Shown in pieces: positions 16,491 to 25,169 of a stretch of 34,844 nt of DNA. Made by a program: the position numbers and the translations under genes. The number at the start of each line of letters is the position of its first letter. Positions within the stretch are counted from its first letter, which is position 1. Source of the stretch: Actinomycetota bacterium (GTDB taxonomy: Bacteria; Actinomycetota; Actinomycetes; S36-B12); assembly GCA_030652695.1 (NCBI GenBank), contig JAUSQD010000005.1, forward strand, positions 1 through 34,844, written 5' to 3'. Below the pieces are notes generated by a model. The model was not told the DNA's origin. It was given only the letters and a program-made list of their open reading frames with translations, and searched no databases.

Positions 16491-18645
16491 GCTCTTCTTC
16501 GCCTTTGCTGTGGTGCTGGTGCAGTGGCTTACGGGCGCCTACTTCTGGCAGTTGGTGCGTCGCGGAAGCGCGCACCTCATTGAAGTCCTGGGCTTAGGAC
16601 TGGCGATTGGCACTGCGGCAGGCGCCCTGAGCGGGGTGCTGCTGTGGCAGTGGCTTCCGCTGTGGGGTTGGGCGCTGCCTTCAGTGCTCGCCGTCGTCGT
16701 GGCATTCATCCTGCAATGGCGCACCGGCAGCACCCTGGGCCCAAGTGGTGCCCAAGCAACGACAGAAATCTCCTCTCGGTGGTTCGCGATTGATCGACCA
16801 TCCGCAGTCGCCTTGATCGTGTCCCTTGGTCTGGGCTTCATCGCCCTGGCTGCGAGCTTGCGGTCGTATCCACTCAACTGGAGTGGGACGCTCACCAGCT
16901 ATCACCCCGACATGCTCTTCTTTGAAGCGCTGTCCACTTCGCTGGCCCAATTCGGCCCTTCGGAGAGCATCTTCTCCAACAACATCTTCGCCGCCGGAAA
17001 CGAGCTTCGCTACCACTGGCTGACCTACGCCTGGTCGGGTCAGATCACTCACGTCGTCGAGGCGCAGCCATTTCTCGTGCTCACCCGAGTGCTGCCAGTA
17101 ACTGCGCTCATCGGCGCGGTGCTGATTGCCGTGGCCTGGACTCGTCGGCTCACCACCATGCGCTGGGCGCCGACCATTGCGGCGTTGCTCATCGTCACCG
17201 GCGGATATGTCGGCGCAACGTACGGCACGATCCTGAACTTCGACTCGCCCTCACAGCAATTGGCCACGGTCTGGGTCTTGGGCCTGTGCCTGGCTCTGTG
17301 GCAGGTCACCTCAAGCAAGACGGCTACGAGATTTCCCTTGCTGCTGCTGGTGATTCTCGTGCTCGCCGCGGCGGCCACCCTGGGCAAAGTCAGCGCTGGT
17401 GTCGTAGCCCTGGCCGCTTGGGGCTTCGTGGCTGTCGTCGGTGCCATGCGCAGAGAGTCATGGGCTGCTCGAGCCTGGGCAGCACTGGCAGCCGCAGGCG
17501 TCGGCGTTGCCGGTGTCTACTTCGCCTACATTGCAGGCTCGGCCGAAGGCGGCGGTCTTGGGCTCGGCAGCCTGTTGAACAAAGCGTCGTCGGTGCAGGG
17601 GCTCAACCCCACTGACGCCAAGTGGGGAATCCTGTTTGGCACAGGCTTGCTGCTACTGGCGATGGCAGCCCGCTGGATCGGCCTTGTCTGGCTCGTTGGC
17701 AGCCGGTCGACCCGCTGGCAGCCCGTCACCATCTTTGGCATGGGGCTGGTGGTGGCCAGTGTCGCGTCGGTGCTCCTGATCAGTGGCGGGCTCAACGACA
17801 CCTGGTTCGCGTTGGCGGCCTCGGCGCCATTGGCGATCATCTCGGCATTGGGCATTGCCCATGCACTGCTGGCCATTGCCCCGCGCATGCGCTGGGTGCC
17901 AACGTGGCCGATTGTCGCCGCCATTGCCGTAGGAGTCATTGCTTCAGTACTGATCGCTGCCGTGTGGACCTTCGGGCCTGGGCACTCACCGTTCCTGCGC
18001 TGGGCTGGACCTCTCGTTGCCTATCTCGTGGCCTTTGCGATTGCCTTGGTGATTGCCGCCATCTGGCGTTCCCAAAGCGGCAGTCGCTTCCTGCGTTGTG
18101 CAGTCGCACTCACACTGGTCACGCTCACTGTGATGGCTGCGGGCGCACGGGTGCTCGGTGTGTCGTCAACATCCTTTGGGCTTCAGTCCGAAGGCGGGAT
18201 GAAGACCTCGGAGTTCGTGCCTCTCACGCCGTTCATCATCGCCAAGGATCTGGTACCCGTCACTTCGTGGACAGACAACGAACGAGCGGCTGGCCAGTAC
18301 CTCGCCGATCATGCGCACGATGCCGACATCGTCGCAACCAACAGCACCTACAGCCCACTCGTTGCTGCTCTGGGGCAGCAGAGGACGTTGATCTCAGGCA
18401 TCCAGTACCAAGCGCCATATGGTCGGCCGTCAGCACTGCAGAGCATCATGGATCGAGAGTCGATCTCACTGGAATTTGCCAACAACCCGGGCGTGCAGAC
18501 AGCCGCGAACCTCTGCAATTCCGGGGTGACCTGGTTCTGGATTGATCCACGCAGAACGGCAACGCGCAATTGGCTGCCCTATGCCACCATCGAATTCAAC
18601 TCACCTGACGCGATCGTGCTGAAGTTCGATCAGTCAGCTTGCTGA
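16480..18645 (+). CDS. Large polytopic membrane protein, GT-C-like
   Basis: A 721-residue protein with about 14 hydrophobic helices and a soluble C-terminal part of about 140 residues. After the fourth helix there is a conserved-looking loop, YHPDMLFFEALSTSL (141-155) and ELRYHWLTYAWSG (175-187); paired His/Asp residues in a first extracytoplasmic loop are what GT-C enzymes and their relatives use. The C-terminal domain begins near TSWTDNERAAGQYL, like the extracytoplasmic domains of other GT-C-like proteins (xxxxAxxWLxxH). I do not recognise a named family with certainty. It ends a four-gene operon with GT25-like, TylF-type and GT2 genes, which supports a role in assembling the same glycan. 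Confidence 0.8.
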   Translation: MASELFFAFAVVLVQWLTGAYFWQLVRRGSAHLIEVLGLGLAIGTAAGALSGVLLWQWLPLWGWALPSVLAVVVAFILQWRTGSTLGPSGAQATTEISSRWFAIDRPSAVALIVSLGLGFIALAASLRSYPLNWSGTLTSYHPDMLFFEALSTSLAQFGPSESIFSNNIFAAGNELRYHWLTYAWSGQITHVVEAQPFLVLTRVLPVTALIGAVLIAVAWTRRLTTMRWAPTIAALLIVTGGYVGATYGTILNFDSPSQQLATVWVLGLCLALWQVTSSKTATRFPLLLLVILVLAAAATLGKVSAGVVALAAWGFVAVVGAMRRESWAARAWAALAAAGVGVAGVYFAYIAGSAEGGGLGLGSLLNKASSVQGLNPTDAKWGILFGTGLLLLAMAARWIGLVWLVGSRSTRWQPVTIFGMGLVVASVASVLLISGGLNDTWFALAASAPLAIISALGIAHALLAIAPRMRWVPTWPIVAAIAVGVIASVLIAAVWTFGPGHSPFLRWAGPLVAYLVAFAIALVIAAIWRSQSGSRFLRCAVALTLVTLTVMAAGARVLGVSSTSFGLQSEGGMKTSEFVPLTPFIIAKDLVPVTSWTDNERAAGQYLADHAHDADIVATNSTYSPLVAALGQQRTLISGIQYQAPYGRPSALQSIMDRESISLEFANNPGVQTAANLCNSGVTWFWIDPRRTATRNWLPYATIEFNSPDAIVLKFDQSAC

Positions 18646-19416
18646 CATCCGCGTTGCTCTGCGCTGCACTTCGCGCGCTGCCATTCGGGTGGCCAGCCGA
18701 ACCGGAGGCTCCCAGACCCACGCCACGCGACGCATGCCGGGCGACAGTGCTGCGCGCTTGGCGCGCTCTGACTCCTTGATATTCGTGGTGCGGTCGTCAA
18801 CGGTGAGCGAGTCAGGATGCCAGCGAAATGCCGAGACAACTGACGGCACTTGGGCGAAGGGTCCGAGCTTCTTCAGCTTCAGGAGCAGATCAAGATCGAA
18901 TGCCAGCGAAAAGCTCTCGTCAAGCCCGCCGACCTGCTTCCAACTTGAACTGCGCACGAGCATGCCGGGCTGCGGAATGAGATCTGGGCCCCACGAGAGC
19001 ACCCGCGGCGCCCACTTGCCTGCCTTGCTGATCCATAGTTCGCGGCCCTGCGGGTCGATATAGCGGCAGGAGCCGAAGGCCACCACCGCAGCAGGGTTGC
19101 GATCCAGGGCATTGACCGTTGCCTCCAAGGACCCCGGCTCCAGCAGGTCGTCGTCATTGAGCCAGTTGAAGTACTCGTGATGGGCTTTGAGCTGCTGCGC
19201 CCCCAGGTTGATGGCCCCTGGCAGTGATCCGGGATCCGCCAGCACTGGGATTCCGTACGCCAATGACGCTTGCTGCACGGTGACCGAGTCCAGCGGAGCA
19301 ACCATCACCACATCGCTTGCCACAGCCTGCGAGCGAATGGAATCAAGAGTCTGGGTGAGAAACTCCGGGCGCCGACCAAGAGTGGCGACAACGATCAGCA
19401 CTCGTGGCTCGCTCAT
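18634..19416 (-). CDS. Glycosyltransferase family 2
   Basis: A 260-residue GT-A protein. VLIVVATLGRRPEFLTQTLDSI (6-27) is the nucleotide-binding start; SLPGAINLGAQQL (64-76) and FNWLNDDDLLEPGS (83-96) give the helix and the metal-binding DDD. GLDESFSLAFDLDLLLKL holds the acceptor-side Asp, and SAFRWHPDSLT is the FRxHxxSxT motif seen in many capsule GT2 enzymes. It is a lone gene on the minus strand, with a leaderless-type start (TAGACT 9 nt before the ATG), and its stop lies inside the end of the convergent membrane protein gene (12-bp overlap). Confidence 0.9.
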   Translation of the reverse strand: MSEPRVLIVVATLGRRPEFLTQTLDSIRSQAVASDVVMVAPLDSVTVQQASLAYGIPVLADPGSLPGAINLGAQQLKAHHEYFNWLNDDDLLEPGSLEATVNALDRNPAAVVAFGSCRYIDPQGRELWISKAGKWAPRVLSWGPDLIPQPGMLVRSSSWKQVGGLDESFSLAFDLDLLLKLKKLGPFAQVPSVVSAFRWHPDSLTVDDRTTNIKESERAKRAALSPGMRRVAWVWEPPVRLATRMAAREVQRRATRMSAS

Positions 19417-19424
19417 GATCCCGG

Positions 19425-19431
19425 TAGTCTA
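19425..19431. promoter_or_regulatory. Bidirectional -10 candidate (TAGTCTA)
   Basis: TAGTCTA in the 46-bp divergent spacer gives TAGTCT on the plus strand and TAGACT on the minus strand. The minus box ends 9 nt before the ATG of the GT2 gene. The plus box lies 32 nt before the GTG at 19463, which has its own GGAG ribosome site at 19454-19457. Confidence 0.35.
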
Positions 19432-19462
19432 GGCAGCCCCATCTTGTCGTCTTGGAGCTTGT

Positions 19463-20773
19463 GTGCAGCCGGAATCGAATCACGCCGAAGGGCTGTTCGC
19501 GCACGCCTTGGCCGAGCGACTTTGGGACTTTCCCCGCAGCCTCACAGGTGATGGCGTGCGAGCAACCTTCGCAGTCCTGCAGGAGTTGCTGCCCGAGCTG
19601 GTGGTGCATGAAGTCCCCAGCGGAACCGAGGTGTTCGACTGGGTCGTGCCAGATGAGTGGAACATTCGCGAGGCCTACCTCATTGACCCCCATGGTCATC
19701 GGGTGATCGATTTCGCCTTCAGCAATCTGCATGTCGTGGGCTACTCAGACCCCGTTGACACGGTGCTGACTCTGGACGAACTGCAGCCTCACCTGCACTC
19801 TGACCCTGAGCATCCCGACGTCATTCCCTATGTCACCAACTACTACAACCCAGGCTGGGGCCTGTGCCTGCCGCACGCGCTTCGGCTGACGCTCGAGCCC
19901 GGTGACTACCGCGTCGTGATCGACAGCACCCTTGCTCCGGGCTCGCTCACCTACGGCGAGCTCCTCATTCCCGGTGACACTGAAGACGAAGTCTTCATCT
20001 CCACGTACATCTGCCATCCATCATTGGCAAACAACGAGCTCTCAGGTCCTGTGGTGTCCGTTGCCATTGCCCGATGGCTGATGGGGCTTGCGCGACGCCG
20101 ATACACCTACCGCCTGGTATTCGTGCCCGAGACCATCGGTGCCATCACCTATCTGGCACGCAATCTTGAGCATCTGAAGTCGGCAGTCGTGTCGGGCTAC
20201 AACCTCACCTGCATCGGCGATGAAGGCGACTACTCCTATTTGCAATCCCGGCGCGGTGGGCTGCCGATCGACCGCATTGCCCGACGGGCTGTGCTGGCCA
20301 CGCCACAGCCCAAGTTGTACTCATACCTTGATCGGGGCAGCGACGAACGCCAGTACGGAGCCCCCGGCGTGGATCTGCCGTTGATTTCGCTGATGCGAAC
20401 CAAATATGGCTCCTACCCGCAGTACCACTCCTCTGCCGATGACCTGTCCTTCGTCACCCCGGCTGGCCTGCAGGGCGGCATTGACCTGGTGCGCACCTGC
20501 ATCTCGGAGTTCGAGGAGTCGATCTACTACCGCACACCCGTGCTGGGCGAACCCCAGCTGGGCAAGCGAGGGCTCTACCACCAAATGCACGGCCGAACTG
20601 TTGAGGATGTCGTCCTGCTTCGCACCCATGTACTCGCCTATGCCGATGGTCAGCATTCTGTGACAGACATGGCCGAGCTTTTCGAGCGTCCACTCAGCGA
20701 TGTGCAGGCCGTTGTCGCAGAATTGCTCGAGCATGGCCTGCTCGAAGAAGTTCCGCCGATGAAGGGGCACTGA
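19463..20773 (+). CDS. DUF4910/DUF2172 aminopeptidase-like protein
   Basis: A 436-residue soluble protein of the DUF4910 family (M28-aminopeptidase-like core with an inserted DUF2172 domain and a C-terminal winged helix). ERLWDFPRSLTGDGVRATF (18-36) opens the core, and PSGTEVFDWVVPDEWNIREAYL (52-73) is the characteristic beta-domain entry. Likely zinc ligands are H185 in TYICHPSLANNELSG, E192, E223 (VPETIG), D253 or D256 (GDEGDY) and H322 (YHSSADD); SDERQY (293-298) is a further family signature. Residues 365-436 look like a winged helix (VTDMAELFERPLSDVQAVVAELLEHGLL). Family members recur in polysaccharide loci but have no settled substrate. The GTG start has GGAG 5 nt upstream. It leads an operon with a methyltransferase, a DUF6492 protein and an oxygenase. 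Confidence 0.88.
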   Translation: MQPESNHAEGLFAHALAERLWDFPRSLTGDGVRATFAVLQELLPELVVHEVPSGTEVFDWVVPDEWNIREAYLIDPHGHRVIDFAFSNLHVVGYSDPVDTVLTLDELQPHLHSDPEHPDVIPYVTNYYNPGWGLCLPHALRLTLEPGDYRVVIDSTLAPGSLTYGELLIPGDTEDEVFISTYICHPSLANNELSGPVVSVAIARWLMGLARRRYTYRLVFVPETIGAITYLARNLEHLKSAVVSGYNLTCIGDEGDYSYLQSRRGGLPIDRIARRAVLATPQPKLYSYLDRGSDERQYGAPGVDLPLISLMRTKYGSYPQYHSSADDLSFVTPAGLQGGIDLVRTCISEFEESIYYRTPVLGEPQLGKRGLYHQMHGRTVEDVVLLRTHVLAYADGQHSVTDMAELFERPLSDVQAVVAELLEHGLLEEVPPMKGH

Positions 20774-21657
20774 TGTCAGTCGCATCGCACTATGACGGCA
20801 GTGCTTCGTCCTATGCCGAGCAGTACGACGAGGCGAAGATCTGGACGAATGCCGAATATCCAGCCAACTACTTCCGGCTGCAACTGGTGCGCGGGCTTCT
20901 GAAGGCGTCAGGTGCCAGATCGCTGTACGAACTGGGTGTCGGCGATGCGACTCCCCTGGTCACCATCGCGGGCGACGGCATTCGCGTGGCTGGCAATGAC
21001 ATCTCCCCCGAGATGGTCCGCTTCGCTCGCGACAACATGACCGCGCACGGGTTGGACCCACTGGCAATCGACCTGCTCGATGTCCAGGACTCCTCATCTC
21101 TTGCCAATACCCAAGCTCGAGTCGGCAGTTTCGATGCGGTCATGGCGCTGGGCGTCATCCCGCATGTGCAAGACGATGCCCAGTTCGTCAGTTCGATGGA
21201 TTCATTCCTGCGTCCCGGCGGACAGTTGATTCTGCAGTTCCGCAACTCCATGTTCTCCATGTTCACGTTCAATCGTCTCTCCAAGGAATTCATCCTTGAC
21301 GAACTGCTTGCGCCGGTCTCAACTGAGATCAAGAAGGTCGTTGCCGATGACCTTGATCAGCGACTCGCGGTCAACAAGCCGCCAGCACGCACGAGACCGA
21401 CAGGCGATGGATACGACGAGATTCTCGCTCGCTTCCACAATCCCTTCGAACTCGCAGATGTCGTGCGTGCGCACGGCTACTCGGATATTCGCTTCCATTG
21501 GTACAACTACCACCCGGCCTATCCGATGCTCGCAGAGCAGATTGATCCTCGCGCCTACCGCGAAGCTCAGATTGCACTTGAGCATGAGGGCACCTGGCGC
21601 GGCATGTTCCTTTGTTCAGCTGGAGTCATCGAAGCTGTGAAGCACGACTCACCATGA
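20773..21657 (+). CDS. SAM-dependent methyltransferase
   Basis: A 294-residue class I methyltransferase. SVASHYDGSASSYAEQYD (2-19) is the usual YDxxAxxYdxxy entry helix, LYELGVGDAT (51-60) is SAM motif I, AGNDISPEMVRFAR the motif II acidic loop, FDAVMALGVIPHVQDD motif IV and LRPGGQLILQFRN the post-motif strand. A C-terminal extension (about 185-290) with FHNPFELADVVRAHGYSDI looks like a substrate-binding subdomain. The ATG overlaps the previous TGA as TGATG, and AAGGGG sits upstream at good spacing. The next gene overlaps by 4 bp (ATGA), so this is part of a coupled operon. It likely methylates a sugar of the glycan, but its target is not known. Confidence 0.9.
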   Translation: MSVASHYDGSASSYAEQYDEAKIWTNAEYPANYFRLQLVRGLLKASGARSLYELGVGDATPLVTIAGDGIRVAGNDISPEMVRFARDNMTAHGLDPLAIDLLDVQDSSSLANTQARVGSFDAVMALGVIPHVQDDAQFVSSMDSFLRPGGQLILQFRNSMFSMFTFNRLSKEFILDELLAPVSTEIKKVVADDLDQRLAVNKPPARTRPTGDGYDEILARFHNPFELADVVRAHGYSDIRFHWYNYHPAYPMLAEQIDPRAYREAQIALEHEGTWRGMFLCSAGVIEAVKHDSP

Positions 21658-22586
21658 GTCAATCGTTTGCGATGCTGCTGAAGTCATTTGCCGGAGACTT
21701 CACGTATGCCGAACGAATGATTGAGTCCTTTCATCGCTTCAATCGCGACAACGTCACCCTGTATACGGTGGTTCCCAACGTCGATCTCGCACTGTTTGCT
21801 CCACTGGGATCTGACACAGTCATCCTGATAGCGGAAGAGGAATTCAGCAAGCACCTGGTTGCATCTGCGGTGCATGGCATGCGTGCTGGCTACATCAATC
21901 AGGAGATCGTCAAGCTTGCCTTCTGGGAGAAGGGCCTGGCGGACAACTACTTGTGTGTTGATTCCGATGCCGAATTCATTCGCGATTTCCGAGTCCAGGA
22001 TTTCATGTACGACGAGCAGACGCCCTATTCAGTGCTCGTTGAAGACAAGGAACTTGAGGTAGAGCCGACGTACTACAGGCAGTACTGGCAGTCACGCGAG
22101 GCAGAGCTTCGCCACATTGCCGACCTGATCGGCTGGACCTCACCAGTGATTCGCACCTGCCACGGACACACTGTGCTATCCGCAAAGGTCTTGCAGTCGT
22201 TCGTTGAAGATTTCCTGAACCCGCGCGGCTGGGACTACAAGGACGCGCTCGCCGAGGCTCCATACGAGTTCAGTTGGTACAACATCTGGATGCAGTTCGC
22301 AACGCCGATCGACATTCATGCACGTGAGCCGTGGTTCAAGGTCTTCCATCACGAGGGGCAGCACCTTGAATACCTGATGCGTGGCATCACTACCCCGGAC
22401 ATTGCGCGTGGCTACCTCGGGATCATCGTCAACTCCAACTACTCACGCGACCTGGGGCTGATGAGCACCAGCGCGACCAAGCCAGAGTCCATTGCCCGCT
22501 ACTTGTCCTACGGGGAGCTCGCCAGCGTGCTCACCTCGAAGCTGCGAGACACCGCAAGACGCAGGCTCCGACGCCATGCAGAGTAA
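21654..22586 (+). CDS. DUF6492 family protein, GT-A-like
   Basis: A 310-residue protein of the DUF6492 type (capsular/polysaccharide-locus family with a GT-A-like fold). The N-terminus AMLLKSFAGDFTYAERMIESFHRFN (6-30) is the nucleotide-binding-like strand and helix. NQEIVKLAFWEKG (82-94) leads to YLCVDSDAEFIRDF (99-112), whose DSDAEF gives a DxD-like metal site. The later PEFSWYN-like segment (EAPYEFSWYNIW) and VFHHEGQHLEYL fit the conserved second half. Glycosyltransferase activity is inferred from fold and context. The start at 21654 gives the ATGA overlap with the methyltransferase stop; a longer frame from 21612 would overlap by 46 bp. Confidence 0.82.
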   Translation: MSQSFAMLLKSFAGDFTYAERMIESFHRFNRDNVTLYTVVPNVDLALFAPLGSDTVILIAEEEFSKHLVASAVHGMRAGYINQEIVKLAFWEKGLADNYLCVDSDAEFIRDFRVQDFMYDEQTPYSVLVEDKELEVEPTYYRQYWQSREAELRHIADLIGWTSPVIRTCHGHTVLSAKVLQSFVEDFLNPRGWDYKDALAEAPYEFSWYNIWMQFATPIDIHAREPWFKVFHHEGQHLEYLMRGITTPDIARGYLGIIVNSNYSRDLGLMSTSATKPESIARYLSYGELASVLTSKLRDTARRRLRRHAE

Positions 22587-22619
22587 AATTCGAGAAGCCC
22601 GGTCGATCTTGAGGAGAAC

Positions 22620-23642
22620 ATGAGCGAGCTCGTCGAGTCAGCCCTGCGGCTGCCCCGGCTTGCGCGCACGGTTCTTGCCGCTCGCAGCTTCAATCGCCAA
22701 GCGCAGACGCCGCAGACAACTGCCGGCCAGCAGCAGTTCAATATGCGCTCCTCGATGGATCTGCATCCCCGCATCGGCAAGCTGATCTCGCGCAGCGTCG
22801 TGCGAGGCACTCCGCCCGATGCCTGGCAAATCGCTGATCCGGACTCAAGTCGATTCTTTGACTCAGCCGAGGTTGAGCGGGCTGTCCAGAGCATCCGCCG
22901 AGACGGGTTCTTTGTGTTCAGTCACATTGTTCCGTCTGACATCACCACCGCTATCCGCGAGTACGCCGAGCAGGCACCTGCGATTGCGCGCGGCGCCGAC
23001 CAGCCCGCAGGCGTGTATCCCCGAACCCAGCCATTGGTTGGCAGATATGACATCGATGAGACGGTGGCACTGCAGTGTGTTGAGGTGCAGGAGTTTGTGA
23101 CTGACCCGGTGGCCGCGCTCATCTCGCAGCGCTACCTCAACCAGCCGGTGCTCATGGACGAGGTCGCCTTCTGGTGGACGACCACACAGGGCACGCAGGA
23201 CACCAACCTGAACGCTCAGATGTTCCATCAAGACCGTGATCGACTCGCGTTCCTGAAGTTCTTCCTGTACCTGACCGACGTCACTCCGGAAACCGGGCCG
23301 CATGTCTACCTTCGTGGCTCGCACCGGCATATCCCCCGCTCGCTTCGCGCCGATGGGCGCATCGACGATGCGTCAGTGCAGAAGGCAGGTTTGTGGGACG
23401 AGGTCACTGAGCTCACCGGGCCGGCCGGCACCTTGATGGCCGTGGACACCATTGGCCTGCACAAGGGTAAGACGCCGACCGGTGGAGATCGCCTGGCTTT
23501 GGAGAATGAGTTCTGCACCTCGCTCTTCGGCAACGACTTTGAGCGACCACATTTCCCAGCATCAGCGCTTACCCGCGACCGGTACGCCGCCATGCCGTGG
23601 GTTCTGCAGCGCTATGCGCAGTCAGCAGGAGAAGCGCCCTAG
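22620..23642 (+). CDS. Phytanoyl-CoA dioxygenase family protein (PhyH)
   Basis: A 340-residue Fe(II)/2-oxoglutarate-dependent oxygenase. The double-stranded beta-helix carries the facial triad H203 and D205 in MFHQDRDRLAFLKFFLYL and H281 in GLHKGK, with R291 (GDRLALENEF) as the likely 2-oxoglutarate salt bridge. TGPHVYLRGSHRH (225-237) is a typical PhyH segment. The first 80 residues are an extension without a clear match. Such oxygenases hydroxylate or oxidise small molecules; here the substrate is probably a sugar or lipid-linked intermediate. GAGGAG at 22611-22616 is a strong ribosome site, and a TAAAAT 27 bp or more upstream could be a second promoter. It shares the CTAG stop with the convergent gene. 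Confidence 0.88.
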   Translation: MSELVESALRLPRLARTVLAARSFNRQAQTPQTTAGQQQFNMRSSMDLHPRIGKLISRSVVRGTPPDAWQIADPDSSRFFDSAEVERAVQSIRRDGFFVFSHIVPSDITTAIREYAEQAPAIARGADQPAGVYPRTQPLVGRYDIDETVALQCVEVQEFVTDPVAALISQRYLNQPVLMDEVAFWWTTTQGTQDTNLNAQMFHQDRDRLAFLKFFLYLTDVTPETGPHVYLRGSHRHIPRSLRADGRIDDASVQKAGLWDEVTELTGPAGTLMAVDTIGLHKGKTPTGGDRLALENEFCTSLFGNDFERPHFPASALTRDRYAAMPWVLQRYAQSAGEAP

Positions 23643-25162
23643 CGCGAAAGACGCCATTTCTGCAGACGCTTGTAGGCGTGGCCCACATGCTGCACGAGGA
23701 TCGGCGCGTCATCGAGGCGTTGCTCTCCAATGCTGAAACCCGCTGCTGGATCACGGGTGACGAACTCGTGCATCAGTCCGCGCCGGCGCATCATCAGGCC
23801 GTAGGAGATGGCTGCTTGCTTGGAACCCACTGGCGTGTCCACGAGTGCAGCTGAGAGCTCATCAGGGGTTGCCACGAAGCGAGCACAGCCGAGCTGGTCA
23901 TAGGCCGAGGGCCCCATGACGATGACGGGTCTGCCTGCGTATGCCGCCTCGACTCCAGTGGTCGAGCCGTAGGTGACGACCACATCAGCTTGTTCCATGA
24001 GTGCATAGGAATCCACTGTCGAGTACGGATCAAGGTGAATGTCGGGCGCCGCGCGCTCGACGGCCTGCATCCACTCCACAAGATCCTGCTTGGGCTTCAT
24101 GCGCATGTGCGGATGCGAGCGCACCACCAGCGTGGTGCCAGGTTGTCGGCGGCACTCGTCGGCGAGCAGTTGCAGTGTCTGCTCCTGAGTTCCGAAAAAG
24201 GTGCTCCAGTCCAGTTCGAGTTCTGCGATCTCATCACCAGAGGAGCTGAAGTAGACAACGACCCGTGTCGCATTGGCCACATCGATGGTTTCACCAAGTC
24301 TCTGCGCCTCCACGAAGAGCGCGTTGTTCGGCGCGATGTGCTGGCGTCGCTCTTCAAACCAACTGCTGCCAATCTCATCGCGCTGTGGCGCTGGCCACTT
24401 CTCGTACATCGCCAGCATGCGTCGTTGCAGATCTGACCAGTCGTGGGTGACCGCATCGGTGACATCGAAGTCGGTGTCGATGCCTCCCGCGTCGTAGTAG
24501 AGCACCGGGATGCCTGCGAACTCAGCGGCCGCGGAAGCGGCACGATCGTGCAGGAAGCGTCCGTTGTAGACCACGACAGCAGTGATCTGCCCGCGTCTGA
24601 TCGTCTCAAGAGTCTGGTCGAACACGAAGGCGTACGAGCGCGCAGCCGCCTGCAGCCAGCGCTTGCTCCAGTAGAAGGAGTCGGTGATGGGAGTTTCGGT
24701 GTCGGGATTCACCTGCAGGATCGCCCGTCCCATCGGCGAACCGTGATAGGTCAGCGCGCGGATCTGGGTGCGATTCATCGGCGCAGTGATCGCGATAGGC
24801 GCCGAGGGCTTCCAACCGCGCAGCGGGGGCGAGATGAAACTCTGCTCGGGCACCCCGGCCGCCTTCAAGGCAGCGATCGCATTCTGGTCGCGGCTTGATT
24901 TGCCCAGCAGTTTGGACAGCCGACCGCTGGATGACCAGCCTGGATCGCGCAGCGGAGTTCGGTCTGTCCAGAAGGCCATCGTCAATGCAGCACCCTGTGC
25001 CCGCAGAGCGAGCGCAATCTCAGCGAGAGCACCCAGAGCAAAATCCCATTGGGTGAAACTGACGAACAGGACCCGGCTGCGCTGGTCTGGGTTGAGCGCC
25101 TGCCCGAGGAGCTCCACTGCTGAGTCGTGCTCCGCGCGAACAGGCTGGTGGGGCTGAGTCAC
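23639..25162 (-). CDS. Capsule-type GT-B glycosyltransferase (surface carbohydrate biosynthesis)
   Basis: A 507-residue GT-B-like protein of the Capsule_synth/surface-carbohydrate group. The N-terminal half has RVLFVSFTQWDFALGALAEIALAL, the first Rossmann strand and helix. In the C-terminal half, TTLVVRSHPHMRMKPKQD and DSYALMEQADVVVTYGSTTGVEAAYAGRPVIVMG are the hallmark: a Gly-Ser-Thr loop and the Glu that binds the nucleotide, as in KpsS/LipB-like and CgtA-like enzymes. It is not a plain GT4, as the first half has no GxxGG nucleotide loop. The start is GTG at 25162, 7 bp after the GT4 gene, so both lie in one operon. Its stop shares the palindromic CTAG with the PhyH gene. Confidence 0.85.
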   Translation of the reverse strand: MTQPHQPVRAEHDSAVELLGQALNPDQRSRVLFVSFTQWDFALGALAEIALALRAQGAALTMAFWTDRTPLRDPGWSSSGRLSKLLGKSSRDQNAIAALKAAGVPEQSFISPPLRGWKPSAPIAITAPMNRTQIRALTYHGSPMGRAILQVNPDTETPITDSFYWSKRWLQAAARSYAFVFDQTLETIRRGQITAVVVYNGRFLHDRAASAAAEFAGIPVLYYDAGGIDTDFDVTDAVTHDWSDLQRRMLAMYEKWPAPQRDEIGSSWFEERRQHIAPNNALFVEAQRLGETIDVANATRVVVYFSSSGDEIAELELDWSTFFGTQEQTLQLLADECRRQPGTTLVVRSHPHMRMKPKQDLVEWMQAVERAAPDIHLDPYSTVDSYALMEQADVVVTYGSTTGVEAAYAGRPVIVMGPSAYDQLGCARFVATPDELSAALVDTPVGSKQAAISYGLMMRRRGLMHEFVTRDPAAGFSIGEQRLDDAPILVQHVGHAYKRLQKWRLSR

Positions 25163-25169
25163 AGTGAGT

